DNA of 43,206 nt from Methanosarcina sp. UBA5 (GCF_002505485.1 NZ_DAVG01000054.1:1-43206); one strand, 5' to 3'. Positions 1 through 8,223 are shown, counted from the first letter of the stretch. Notes: a model not told the origin generated them from the sequence alone. Numbers and translations: made by a program.

Positions 1-49
1 AATATGAAAAAATATATCAAAAGGAAAATAAGTAATACAAGGAAGCGTT

Positions 50-619
50 TCAAGCAAGTCTCAGTTCCATCTCATAACATCTCTCTTTCTGGCCGCAGAT
101 ATTTTTTACCTGTTTTATTTTCCGAAAGCCTATTTTTTTGTATAACTGTATCGCAGGAAGATTGTTTACATTGACATATAAGAGAACGGACGATATTCCA
201 TTTACCTTCATTTCTTCAATACTGCTCCTTAATAACTTCTCAGCAAAACCTTTGCCTCTAAAACTTCTGATAGTTGCAATTGAGGATACTACTGATTTTT
301 TCTCAAAGCCTTTGAGGGAAAGTGAAGGTTTCAGGTAGTAGACGCAGTAGCCCACGATTTTATTCCTTCTCTCCATAACATAAAAAATATTTTTTGAATT
401 CTTCGAATATCTTATAAGCTTTTCCGGGCATCCGTCTTTAAATCCTTCAGCTTGGATTCTAAGAACTTCAGGAAGCATGGAGTCCTCTATAGAAACAATA
501 TCTTCTTTTTCTATCGACTTCCATTTTCTTACCAGCAGATTACCAGTGATATCTCGCAGCAGTTTCTTAAAACTCATTAAGTATCCAACTGATCGGGTGT
601 GAAGTTTTGTAATCCCCAT
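50..619 (-). CDS. GNAT family N-acetyltransferase (RimI-like)
   Basis: Predicted acetyl-CoA-dependent N-acetyltransferase of about 189 residues; substrate unknown. The C-terminal two thirds show the GNAT pattern: a strand with VGYCVYYL, the acetyl-CoA loop RSFRGKGFAEKLL (R-x-x-G-x-G/A type), and the late motif VNNLPAIQLYKKIGFRKI typical of RimI relatives. The first 55 residues have no recognisable domain. I start at the ATG at 617-619, because the paralogue 350 bp away begins with the same M-G-[IL]-T-K and both have AAAAGTGA shortly before the ATG; an in-frame start 39 bp further upstream is possible. Family assignment is firm, substrate is not. Confidence 0.85.
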   Translation of the reverse strand: MGITKLHTRSVGYLMSFKKLLRDITGNLLVRKWKSIEKEDIVSIEDSMLPEVLRIQAEGFKDGCPEKLIRYSKNSKNIFYVMERRNKIVGYCVYYLKPSLSLKGFEKKSVVSSIATIRSFRGKGFAEKLLRSSIEEMKVNGISSVLLYVNVNNLPAIQLYKKIGFRKIKQVKNICGQKERCYEMELRLA

Positions 620-974
620 AAAAGTCACTTTTAGACAAGACCATTGGTAATATATCATTTCTTAAAAGTTTATTATTTTAAACAATTAAAAATTTACAAT
701 TTTACAATGATAAAAGCTCGCCACAGCCAGGTTATTATATGCGTCTTAGAAAATTCGATCCTTATTTAAACATATCTTTTAACAACATTTCTCAAATATT
801 GCATCGAGGAAAAAAGGTCAGGTAAAATTCCAGATTATTATCGTATAAAAAGAGCGTTTGAATAAAATCGCATTTACTGTATAAAAAATCTGTATTTAAG
901 GGGGTTGTATCAAAAAGTTCGAGAGGAATTTGTAAGATTTATAGAGCTTAAGGAATTATAGAAAGACCTGAAAA
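620..974. other. AT-rich spacer between the two acetyltransferase genes
   Basis: 355 bp without a credible gene on either strand. It is very AT-rich with several TATA-like stretches that could hold the promoter of the downstream (leftward) acetyltransferase. The segment GGGGGTTGTATCAAAAAG near 900-917 looks a little like a worn transposon end, but I find no partner for it. Confidence 0.4.
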
Positions 975-1544
975 TTAAAGAATTCTTAATTCCATTTCAT
1001 AGCACGTCTCTTTCGGGCCACATATATCTTTTATTTCTTTAATTTTCCTGAAGCCCATTTTTTCATACAACCTTATGGCAGGAAGGTTTTCCGTATTTAC
1101 ATATAAGATAATCGAAGATATTCCATTTAATCTCATTTCTTTGATGCTTTCTTTTAATAATTTCTCTCCATAGTGCTTTCTTCTAAAATTCATATCTATT
1201 GAAATTGAATAAATTACAGATTTTTTCTTAAAACCATTTAAAGACAGAATAGGCTTCAAATAATATATGCAGTAACCCACAACCTGATCATAGCTTTTTA
1301 TTACATAAAAAATCTTTTTCATTCTTTTTGAATATCGTTTAACACCATTCCGGCTTTTAGTTCCAAAGCCTTCAGACTGAATTCGAATAATTTCAGGAAG
1401 CATGGAGTCCTCTATGGATACAACGTTTTCTTTCTCTACCTGTCTCCATTTTATTGTGTACAGAGTAGTAATAGTATCCTGTATCCATCTCTCGAAACTC
1501 GTTACATATATATTTAATGTAACTTGAATTTTTGTTAGACCCAT
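975..1544 (-). CDS. GNAT family N-acetyltransferase, tandem paralogue with altered CoA loop
   Basis: About 189 residues, clearly a tandem duplicate of the neighbouring acetyltransferase: both share SIEDSMLPE, the RIQ-EGF segment, KKSV and a near-identical end (YEKMGFRKIKE and CYEMELR). The acetyl-CoA loop differs: where the neighbour has FRGKGFAEKLL this copy has FRRKHYGEKLL, so the first glycine of R-x-x-G-x-G/A is replaced and the loop is bulkier. It may bind CoA less well, bind it differently, or be losing activity. The start is taken at the ATG at 1542-1544 (M-G-L-T-K), matching the paralogue; three extra residues are possible upstream. The reading frame is intact, so I call it a gene. 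Confidence 0.8.
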   Translation of the reverse strand: MGLTKIQVTLNIYVTSFERWIQDTITTLYTIKWRQVEKENVVSIEDSMLPEIIRIQSEGFGTKSRNGVKRYSKRMKKIFYVIKSYDQVVGYCIYYLKPILSLNGFKKKSVIYSISIDMNFRRKHYGEKLLKESIKEMRLNGISSIILYVNTENLPAIRLYEKMGFRKIKEIKDICGPKETCYEMELRIL

Positions 1545-1660
1545 ACAGATCACTTTTATGCGAGTTTAAGCGAGTATAACAATTAGCGAATTAACCTCTA
1601 TATAATTCTTTAAATTCCGTGCTTCCAAGATTAGAAGGCTTTTAAGTCTCCTTTTTATGT

Positions 1661-2086
1661 TCACTTTTCAATCTTCTCTTCTGGAATAGTTGTTAACCTG
1701 GAGTGCTTAACTCCCTTTAAACTTAGAATTTTTTCAGTCAGCTCTGTTATTTTCTCCCCCTCTCCCTGCAGAATTATTACTTCAAAACACGAATTCGGCT
1801 CAATGTGGAAGTGCACTGAAGAATTTATCAGATCCATGTTTTCATGCTGAATACTTGCCAGGGTGCTCGATATTCCTTTTTTTGAGCAATCATATACAAT
1901 AGAAATCGTCGCAGCTCTTTTACCCTTGATCTGCTGCATCCATTCATAGTGCTGGTTATATGTCCTTATGGCATCCCTTATTCCCTCAGACCGAGAGGAA
2001 TACCCTCTCTTCAGAAGAGTTTTATCAAACTTGTCCAGAAGGTCCCCGGGTAGGGAAACCCCTATTCTCATAAGCTTCTTTTCCAT
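1661..2086 (-). CDS. nikR: NikR-type nickel-responsive transcriptional regulator
   Basis: A 141-residue ribbon-helix-helix plus ACT-type regulator, the usual NikR length. Residues 1-50 form the RHH DNA-binding part (MRIGVSLPGDLLDKFDKTL then GYSSRSEGIRDAIR). The C-terminal half keeps the family's metal ligands: a histidine in IQHEN, the H-x-H of VHFHIE, and a cysteine a few residues on in NSCFEVI. In characterised NikR, nickel binding by these His and Cys residues turns on DNA binding, usually repressing nickel uptake genes. No transporter gene lies next to it here. Two tandem dyads sit 19-47 bp upstream of the ATG and suggest autoregulation (inference). Confidence 0.88.
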   Translation of the reverse strand: MEKKLMRIGVSLPGDLLDKFDKTLLKRGYSSRSEGIRDAIRTYNQHYEWMQQIKGKRAATISIVYDCSKKGISSTLASIQHENMDLINSSVHFHIEPNSCFEVIILQGEGEKITELTEKILSLKGVKHSRLTTIPEEKIEK

Positions 2087-2104
2087 ATACCCCTCCCGAA
2101 AACG

Positions 2105-2133
2105 AACATTTTATGTTACGAACATTTTCTGTT
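2105..2133 (-). promoter_or_regulatory. Tandem dyads, candidate NikR operator
   Basis: AACATTTTATGTT (2105-2117, a perfect 5-bp inverted repeat around TTT) is followed 16 bp later by AACATTTTCTGTT (2121-2133, one mismatch). The flanking ACG is also repeated, so there are two direct copies of a dyad right before the nikR start. An RHH dimer binding each dyad is plausible. It does not match the E. coli GTATGA-N16-TCATAC operator, so the assignment rests on position and symmetry alone. Confidence 0.5.
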
Positions 2134-2703
2134 AATTACTCTATTCCACACATCTTGGTGGACCAAATTCAATAGGATACTGAATGGAAAAACTAATAAT
2201 AGACCCCAAATTCCAAACTGTGGTTTCCAAAATTATATTCTAATATTTTATTGTAATTTCGTGGCATAAATAGTAATCGAAAGACATATGAAATATGAGA
2301 AAGTGCATTAGACTTAGAAATCCATCAGACTCAAAGTGCCAGGATAGAAATTTTCCTGCCGGAACCTTTGTTTTTGTCCGGGAGATTTACAGAAAAAGGG
2401 CATTTCTGCAAAAGCTGGTAATCACCATAAATAGAAAGTAAAATAGTTTTACCTGCTTATTTTCAAGTCAGTTGTTTGCTCAAAGTAAATTTCAAGGTCG
2501 AATGGTACTGATTCTGGTGAATTTTTTGTAAAATCACAATTTTTTATAAGTATCCGTCAGATCGGCAGTAACCCTGCGGATTCCCAAAAAGCTTATTAAA
2601 GGCAGAGTTCTATAGCGTGAAACACATTTACGCTGAATTTAGCTGACAATGAATAGTTTTCTTGCTTATCAATTCAGTTAATTTAATAAAAGAGTTGAAA
2701 ATT
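2134..2703. other. Divergent intergenic region between nikR and the FKBP gene
   Basis: About 570 bp with no gene that I can support on either strand. It must contain the divergent promoters of nikR and the FKBP gene. TATTTTATTG near 2243 and TTTTTTATAAGTAT near 2541 are TATA-like. I see no riboswitch or tRNA. Confidence 0.4.
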
Positions 2704-3462
2704 ATGGCAATCCAGAAAGGCGATTTCATAAAGTTGAACTACACAGGTAAGTTCGAAGATGGCAAGATTTTCGACACAACAGACGAAGAACTTGCAAAAA
2801 AAGAGGAGATCTTTAATCCGAGTGGGCTTTACGGCGGAGACGTTGTTATTGTCGGGGCAGGTCATACTATTGAAGGCCTTGATGAAGATCTCGAAGGGAA
2901 GGAAGTTGGGTACAGCGGAAGCGTTGTAATCTCTCCGGAAAAGGCTTTTGGCTTGAGCAACCCCAAACTTGTGGAAACTATTTCCATCACGAAACTTAAA
3001 GACCGGAATGTTCATCCTGGCCTTCCTGTTGAGGTAGATGGCAGAAGAGGAGTTGTCAGCAGGGTTATAGGCCGCAGGGTCACTGTGGACTTTAACAGTC
3101 CCCTTGCAGGCAAGACCGTTACCTATGAGTACACTATTGAAAAGGTTCTTGAGACTGAAGTTGAAAAAATTCAGGGTCTGCTTGCCCTCTATACCGGTCT
3201 AAGGGACCTGGAAATCGAGACTGCTGATGGCGTTGCAAAGATTTATATCCCCACAGGCCTGACCTTTAACCAGCGCTGGCTCATGGCAAAGAACAGAGTT
3301 GCATCCGAACTTTTCAAGTATGCTGACTTTAAGGAAGTTCAGTTCATTGAAAAGGTTACAGCCGAATCCGAAACTCAGATTCCAGCCGAGCCCGAAGTTA
3401 AGGCCGAAGCTGAATCCGAGTCCAAACCCGAAACTGAGGAATCCTCAGAGCCGGAAGTCTGA
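2704..3462 (+). CDS. FKBP-type peptidyl-prolyl cis-trans isomerase, long archaeal (SlyD-like) form
   Basis: 252-residue cytoplasmic prolyl isomerase and probable folding chaperone. Visible FKBP elements in order: GKIFDTT (about 20-26), the core GAGHTIEGLDEDLEGKEVG (about 51-69), PEKAFG (about 79-84), an inserted IF-type segment (about 85-130), and VDFNSPLAGKTVTYEY near 134-149, which closes the FKBP fold as in SlyD. A second domain follows (about 155-225) and then an acidic Glu/Pro/Ser tail of about 25 residues. The start is placed at the ATG at 2704 (MAIQKGDFIKLNY), which matches the usual FKBP N-terminus; a start 42 bp upstream would only add an unconserved leader. No operon partner. Confidence 0.9.
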   Translation: MAIQKGDFIKLNYTGKFEDGKIFDTTDEELAKKEEIFNPSGLYGGDVVIVGAGHTIEGLDEDLEGKEVGYSGSVVISPEKAFGLSNPKLVETISITKLKDRNVHPGLPVEVDGRRGVVSRVIGRRVTVDFNSPLAGKTVTYEYTIEKVLETEVEKIQGLLALYTGLRDLEIETADGVAKIYIPTGLTFNQRWLMAKNRVASELFKYADFKEVQFIEKVTAESETQIPAEPEVKAEAESESKPETEESSEPEV

Positions 3463-3614
3463 TTTCAGCTATCAATTATTCAGAGAAGCGAAGAGCTCTT
3501 TCTCTTCGCAAATTTTATATATCATAATCGGGTTTGTTGTATACGCTTTCCGGAATCTCATGGTGATCTGCACCTTTCACTTTGCGAAAGCTGTAAGAAT
3601 AATTATTTCAACCT

Positions 3615-3699
3615 GCTGAGGTAGCCCAGCGGACTACGGCGCCGGTCTTGAAAACCGGTAGCGCTTCGCGCTACGGGAGTTCGAATCTCCCCCTCAGCG
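3615..3699 (+). tRNA. tRNA-Ser (anticodon UGA)
   Basis: 85-nt class II tRNA. The acceptor stem GCTGAGG pairs with CCTCAGC, the anticodon stem CCGGT/ACCGG encloses the loop CTTGAAA (anticodon TGA), a long variable arm (TAGCGC-TTC-GCGCTA) is present as expected for serine, and the T arm contains GTTCGAATC. The discriminator base is G, as in serine tRNAs. No CCA is encoded. TTTTTCTC follows directly and may be the terminator. Confidence 0.95.
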
Positions 3700-3801
3700 C
3701 TTTTTCTCGAGCCTTTTTCAAGAATTATTCTTATCTCTATTATTTATTCTGATTTTTAATCTATGCGATATGCAAAAGCTATGCTGCTATTTTTTCTTCT
3801 G

Positions 3802-3836
3802 TGACGTGAGTGCTCTTTATGGATGCGTTCACGTCA
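3802..3836. repeat. Inverted repeat, possible hairpin
   Basis: TGACGTGA (3802-3809) and TCACGTCA (3829-3836) are perfect complements around a 19-nt loop, in the gene-free stretch after tRNA-Ser. It could be a terminator-like hairpin or part of a decayed mobile element. Apart from this, 3700-3966 shows nothing I can name. Confidence 0.35.
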
Positions 3837-3966
3837 TACTAATTACATGCCGTGAGTCGTAAGCTCGTTCATGATAATAACTGCAGAACAGAAAAACACG
3901 GAATAAAGAGAATTTTGAAATAATCTTCTTTGCTTAGTCTGCTTGAGTTATCAAAAATAAGTGAAG

Positions 3967-4164
3967 TTACCCTTGGTTTTCAGACGGAACCTGGGTAAAT
4001 AAACCCTCTTGACTCAGCTCAGTACCTTCATTACAATTCAGCCCTCTTGAGCGAAGCGAAAAGGGCTCCGTCCTCCCGAGACTCGGGTGACGGGACTCGG
4101 CATTAGAGATTTCAGTCCTAGGTTTTAAAACTCGATTTTTTACAGGAGTTTTTTTACCAGACAC
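3967..4164 (-). pseudogene. Short frame with strong RNA hairpins, possible 3' remnant of a TnpB-type element
   Basis: A 65-codon frame begins at a GTG overlapping the stop of the acyltransferase gene. Its product (rich in Ser, Arg and Pro, starting SGKKTPVKNRV) has no domain I recognise. Low-complexity C-terminal tails of this kind, with strong hairpins, are common at the 3' ends of IS200/IS605 tnpB genes, so a worn remnant is the best guess. Two hairpins lie inside: 4040-4067 (AGCCCTCTT with AAAAGGGCT, one mismatch) and 4068-4093 (CCGTC with GACGG around CCCGAG-A-CTCGGG). The alternative is a structured 3' region of the acyltransferase transcript. Low confidence. Confidence 0.25.
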
Positions 4165-5421
4165 TCACTTACCGGAGCTATTTGAAGAGCCTATAAAGTG
4201 ACAATCTTTGCGAGGGGTTTTCTTATGTAAAATGTGCTTTTTCAAATTTAATTCGAGAATCTGTAGGTGATACGAGATGACGACCAGGATAGGTAGCGCT
4301 ATGAAGATGAGGATGATATCATGCAGGATTGGACTACTTATAAAGTGTGTCCCTGAGTTCCAGAGCGCCAGAAATGGCCTGTGGAACAAATAGATACAAT
4401 ATGAAGCTGTAGCGACATATGTAAACATAGAGCTCAAGGAGCTTGAAAATTCATTATTGATAAATTTCATTGCAAACCTGTATTCTAGAACACAGAATAT
4501 TATTACAAATAAGTTAAGAAGCACAGAATCAATAATAAATTTTAAGACAAGGTAACTCAGGCCCAGTGAACCTGCTATACTTTCTAGCATTGATACCACT
4601 GTAGAAGATCCTATAGTGCCGCTGCCCGCAGATTCAATAGTAAATGAAGCCTTTTGGTCCAGGAGAAGGGTTGTTCTTGAGCCTAAAACGATAACTAGTA
4701 CAAGCATAATAGGAAGGGCAGCCAGCAGTATCTGGACAAAAGGATTTTTCTTGTTAATTATCATTGACTTCTCAAATATGCTTTCTTTACAGGTAATAAT
4801 CCCAAAAATGAATATTGGGAAAAACATAAAAAAACGGGACTCAATAATGTTAAAAGTTCTTGAGATTAACAAGCATCCGAGAAATATGAGAGAAGAAGAA
4901 AGTAAGATCTGTTTTGAGCTTTTTGAAAGCATAATGATAAGCGGATAAATTGTATAGAAGACAATAATTAAACCTATAAAATATAATGTCAGCATTGGGG
5001 ATACATATGCAGGGGCAAGGAAGATTTGTAGCCCGAGTATATGCATGATTATATTATGAAAACTAAACACATGTTCGGCATTGGGGAATTCAAAACCTGA
5101 GTTTAGCTTTGGAGCAAATATAAAGAACACGAGTGTAAAAGCGGCGATAGCAGCCCAATAAAGGGGAAAGATCCTCAGGAGCCGTTTCCTGTAGAAAGAC
5201 AATACGCTCTGGAATGAGTTTATTGAGTGGTTATTATAATATAACAAATATCCGCTCATAAATATAAAAAGTCCCAGTCCCATGTTTGCGACAAAAGGAT
5301 CAACGGCATAAAGGGCTAACTTGATGTACGGAAAAGATAAAAAGTTACTTAAGTGAGCCGGAATGATCATTGCTATTGCTAAAGCTCTCAGGAAATCAAA
5401 TGCAATTATTTTGTTTTTCAT
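4165..5421 (-). CDS. Acyltransferase family 3 integral membrane protein
   Basis: 418 residues with about ten hydrophobic segments along the whole length and a short basic, Ser-rich tail. It begins IIAFDFLRALAIAMIIPAHL, the first-helix signature of the acyltransferase-3 family (FDFLRALA followed by a membrane histidine). RKRLLRIFPLYW near residue 80 and CIYLFHRPFLALW near 355 are further family landmarks. Members O-acylate sugars or lipids at the membrane; a surface glycan is a likely target in an archaeon, but the substrate cannot be read from the sequence. The start is the ATG at 5419-5421, with no clear Shine-Dalgarno site. It stands alone: the nearest genes are a tRNA and gene debris. Confidence 0.88.
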   Translation of the reverse strand: MKNKIIAFDFLRALAIAMIIPAHLSNFLSFPYIKLALYAVDPFVANMGLGLFIFMSGYLLYYNNHSINSFQSVLSFYRKRLLRIFPLYWAAIAAFTLVFFIFAPKLNSGFEFPNAEHVFSFHNIIMHILGLQIFLAPAYVSPMLTLYFIGLIIVFYTIYPLIIMLSKSSKQILLSSSLIFLGCLLISRTFNIIESRFFMFFPIFIFGIITCKESIFEKSMIINKKNPFVQILLAALPIMLVLVIVLGSRTTLLLDQKASFTIESAGSGTIGSSTVVSMLESIAGSLGLSYLVLKFIIDSVLLNLFVIIFCVLEYRFAMKFINNEFSSSLSSMFTYVATASYCIYLFHRPFLALWNSGTHFISSPILHDIILIFIALPILVVISYHLQILELNLKKHILHKKTPRKDCHFIGSSNSSGK

Positions 5422-5616
5422 AGTCTCAAACCTTATATATGAAATCTTAAGTTTATGTGAATCGGTCTCTGTAGCATCTGTTTACTGACGAGTCAACTCA
5501 TAAAAATAATTGTTATTTCATAATTCTGGTTGTACTAGAAAAGTATCATTTTCATTTATATATATAAACTCTATGATCTTTTTTATCTACTTTTCTATAT
5601 AATAATTATTCCGATG
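5422..5616. other. AT-rich upstream region of the acyltransferase gene
   Basis: No gene seen. A TATA-like CATATATAAGG on the minus strand lies only about 15 bp before the acyltransferase ATG, which is too close for a normal archaeal promoter of that start. The true promoter may be further right, in the AT-rich run near 5555-5605. Confidence 0.3.
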
Positions 5617-5859
5617 CTAATTTTTATGTTTATTGCTACAGGTAAAATTTGGGTCCTGCAGATAAATTAGATCCATCTTATAAATATAAAGTGCTGTAGG
5701 CGCGTTAAATATAGAAAGTTTATTGATGAGCTCATCCCAAAACCAGTATTCCTCAAAATCGATAAGAGTTTCATAACTATTTCCCCTGATAGAAAACTTA
5801 TTGATTATTCCTGATTCGAAATTTGGAGAAACAGTCTGAGTTATGGGATAGGCTCGATT
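5617..5859 (-). pseudogene. Gene remnant: open C-terminal-like frame without a start codon
   Basis: Between a TAA at 5860-5862 and a TAG at 5617-5619 the minus strand is open for 80 codons. It encodes a protein-like sequence with balanced composition (GIINKFSIRGNSYETLIDF, then EEYWFWDELINKL, then ALYIYKMDLIYLQD). No start codon precedes the well-formed part, so it looks like the 3' end of a decayed gene. I do not recognise the family. Chance openness in AT-rich DNA is the alternative, but the amino-acid composition argues mildly against it. Confidence 0.35.
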
Positions 5860-6287
5860 TTAATGAATCTCTTAAGATCTGGATCTATGAATGCAGCTTA
5901 TAGAAAATAAAAGACGATAATAAAAATAGGATTTCGGCAAAAAAGACAGGAAGAAACTTCCAGCTGGTCTGTTCTCATTAAGTATTGTTCTATAATTAGG
6001 TTAAATACAAAAGCAAAAACAACAACATCGAAATATTCTTATCTGCGGGCATCTGCTTGAAGAAAGCTGAAGGTTGTGACCGAGCATTCAAAAATATATT
6101 TAGAAAGCTCTTGGTAAAACCTGAAATCACTAATAGTAATCTGGCCAGCTCTGGATGAAACTCAAAATAAGTAAATCTTTTAAAGTTTTCTGATACCTTT
6201 AGACCAAAAATAAAAAGTAATTTTGGTGCTGATACAGCCATTTTTTCATTTTCGAAAAAGTTCTCTTTTTTCTAAGCTCTATTTTTT
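5860..6287. other. Gene-free or decayed stretch
   Basis: No convincing gene. An 81-codon minus-strand frame (5996-6241) and a shorter plus-strand frame over the same bases are both open but have odd composition and no motif. The area next to it is a remnant gene and worn mobile elements, so this is probably debris. Confidence 0.35.
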
Positions 6288-6562
6288 CTAAGAAGCTGCC
6301 TTAAAATTAAACTTGATCTCATAATTAGGATAAGACTTAAGCATTGAACTGAAAAACAATAGCATCAAATCGCTAATATCTAATGTAAATTCAAACCATG
6401 ATGCTTAATATGCTTGATTTTATACATCAAGTACGTAACTAATATGGAAAAACTTAAGGCCGATATACCTGAATTTCAGAAAAATTTACGATCTGATTTA
6501 AAGTTAACATTGTCCACGATCCAATTGTATGAATGATTTGAGTTTTAAGACAGCCTCTAAGG
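6288..6562. mobile_element. Degenerate 275-bp inverted-repeat element
   Basis: The left end (6288-6308) reads CTAAGAAGCTGCCTTAAAA and the right end (6543-6562), reverse-complemented, reads CCTTAGAGGCTGTCTTAAAA: about 15 of 18 positions agree over the aligned part. GAGGCTGTCTTAAAA-like ends are common among bacterial and archaeal insertion sequences. There is no transposase frame inside, so it would be a non-autonomous derivative. A second, shorter repeat element lies within it. No clear target-site duplication. Confidence 0.4.
6334..6440. mobile_element. Diverged MITE copy, related to the one at 12936-13052
   Basis: It starts GACTTAAGC, continues AACTGAAAAACAATAGC, and ends TCAAGTACGTAACT. 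The element at 12936-13052 has GACTTACGC, AACTGAAAAACAACAGC and TCAAGTGCGTAAGTC at the matching places, with a similar span (107 versus 111 bp between the same landmarks). No coding capacity. This copy has lost terminal symmetry and is presumably the older one. Confidence 0.5.
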
Positions 6563-6832
6563 AATATAAAGAAAATTTTGCAGAAAAGAAGCAAATTAAT
6601 TCCTTCTTTTTCAATTTTAAAACTTTATATCCTTTTTTGCCACCTTTTTACCCTAAAATTGAATTGTAGGACAGTCTGTAAGAGTGAGTATTTGTGACCC
6701 TCTGCGCTCCTGATGTAATAAACCACTGAAAATGTGAAAAGTAAGAGATTAAGAAAATGAGAATATTTTTCCGTTTTTTCACGGTTATAAAGCCCAGATT
6801 CGTTTTTTTCCTTATTCTAAATAGTTTTTCAG

Positions 6833-7138
6833 TTACTTTTTGTTCACTTTTTCCTCTTTTAATACCTTTTTTGCAATCATGAAGACCACGAATGCAATAA
6901 TAATGAAATTTATCAATTCTCCCAGAAAAGCCCCCCAGCTCAGTACTATTGGCCCGATTTCAAGGGTTGCAGTTTTCCAGGCTCCACCAGGAACGAAAGG
7001 TGTGATAATTGGCATTACAATGTTGTCCACAAGAGATTTTATAAGAGCCGTGGATGCGATACCCATAATAAAGGCAATTGCAAGCGGGATTACCTTATAT
7101 TCATAAAGAAAATCTTTAAACTCACTCAGAAGCCCCAT
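6833..7138 (-). CDS. mscL: Large-conductance mechanosensitive channel MscL
   Basis: 101-residue membrane protein of normal MscL length. It forms a homopentameric pore that opens under membrane tension and releases solutes on hypo-osmotic shock. Seen: an N-terminal amphipathic part (MGLLSEFKDFLYEYK), TM1 (VIPLAIAFIMGIASTALIKS) followed by LVDNIVMPIITPF, a short periplasmic-type loop, TM2 (FIIIAFVVFMIAKKVL) and a lysine-rich cytoplasmic end. I start at the ATG at 7136-7138, because it has a textbook Shine-Dalgarno AGGAGG six bases upstream; the frame is open 12 codons further but those residues are not MscL-like. Confidence 0.93.
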   Translation of the reverse strand: MGLLSEFKDFLYEYKVIPLAIAFIMGIASTALIKSLVDNIVMPIITPFVPGGAWKTATLEIGPIVLSWGAFLGELINFIIIAFVVFMIAKKVLKEEKVNKK

Positions 7139-7522
7139 TTTATCCTCCTTACAAACAGCGAAGTGACATACCAATCAAAAAATAATTACAATGTATTCAC
7201 TGGTTAATCCATATATTCATTGCATACTTTATTAATAAATCGTCCCGGAATGGATTTTATATTAGAGTTACGACTGAATATCAGTTATTAGGAATTATTT
7301 GATTGCAAGTGACTGATGAAAACTCGGGTTTTTTTCGGGGTTTTGAAAGCTGGTAAAAATCGTCAGTACCTGCGGGCTAAAACAAGTATATCCCTAAAAC
7401 AAGCATAAAGTGGGGGCCTAACAGAATTAAAATCTAAAATTATATGAGAATTAAAAGAGTTAATAAGGAATCTATTTAGGGAATGCTTGTTCGAATCTTT
7501 GAGATTAGGTATAAGGCATATA

Positions 7523-7552
7523 GTAAGATATAATAAGATATAATAAGATATA
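7523..7552. repeat. Short tandem repeat, 10-bp unit
   Basis: Three consecutive copies of TAAGATATAA, the last ending in AT instead of AA. A simple AT-rich repeat; no function inferred. Confidence 0.7.
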
Positions 7553-7631
7553 TAATAAATATCTAAGAAAATTGTAAATTTATTCAATGCCTCTTAAGAT
7601 GAGTTATCTGAAAATCAGTTAAGAAGTAGAT

Positions 7632-7714
7632 GGTAGGGTTACCGAGTCCCTATTCTCAGATCCCTACCTGCGATCCAACCCAAAGATTAAGAGGAAACCC
7701 TATTACTCCTAATC
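7632..7714. other. Two adjacent hairpins, possible small RNA or terminator region
   Basis: GGTAGGG (7632-7638) pairs perfectly with CCCTACC (7662-7668), and GATTAAGAG (7685-7693) pairs with CTCCTAATC (7706-7714) with one mismatch. Both lie in an otherwise AT-rich desert, where this local rise in GC stands out. This could be a structured small RNA or a mobile-element end. No class of RNA is recognised. Confidence 0.3.
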
Positions 7715-7965
7715 TATACCCCTATAGTGGTGTGAGGATATATATCATAACCGATACGAAAGATTGTTTATGAATTTAAATTATAATATAATCAAATAAT
7801 TATATTATATTGAAAAATTTAATTGCATTAAAAATAGCAGGCTTATAAAAGAGACAGATTATATTAAAAAATTATAATGGCCTTAAAATTCTTTACGTTA
7901 AACTATTATTTGTTTGAAAACAATTTTTGATATAAATAATTTAAAATAATTTAAATTATTAGTAT

Positions 7966-8160
7966 ATTCTGGAGTTGGGAAGTCGGAGTAGAGGGGTAAA
8001 TTGGAATCTACTACGTAAAGATTGCCCGGAAGCCACTGATCCTTCTTCGAGACAGTATGCTTGGGGGAGCATAACTTTCGAAGAGACTGTATTGGGGGAT
8101 GCAGTAAATAGATCCAGTGCCTCTGGGCTCTTTCCTATGCATTTTCTTTTTTCTTTTTAA
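7966..8160 (+). pseudogene. Possible C-terminal tail of a TnpB-type transposase gene
   Basis: From ATT at 7966 to a TAA at 8158-8160 the plus strand is open. It reads ILELGSRSRG, then a Ser/Arg/Glu-rich tail containing PEATDPSSRQYAWG and SSASGL. N-I-L-x-L-G followed by a variable, Ser-rich tail is how many IS200/IS605 TnpB proteins end, but the catalytic part is absent and there is a stop just upstream. Low confidence; it may be a chance frame. Confidence 0.25.
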
Positions 8161-8223
8161 TGGTGTTTTTAATGGTGTTTTAACATTGTTTTTTTGTTTT
8201 GATACTGTTGTGAATATTCTTTC

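Larger units (their letters stand above)
7139..8223. other. 1.1-kb AT-rich region without a recognised gene
   Basis: The first 60 bases carry the mscL ribosome-binding site and upstream region. The rest is AT-rich. It holds a short tandem repeat (7523-7552), two hairpins (7632-7714) and a possible transposase-tail remnant (7966-8160), listed separately. The short frames, such as one at 7363-7587, have no gene-like features. Confidence 0.5.

Noticed and set aside
7523..7552. CRISPR-like repeat array
   Set aside because: The repeats are only 10 bp, directly adjacent without spacers; a simple tandem repeat. No CRISPR array is seen anywhere in the window.
7363..7587. 74-codon minus-strand frame in the AT-rich region
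   Set aside because: Low-complexity Ile/Leu/Tyr-rich product with no start signal, no motif and an overlapping simple repeat.
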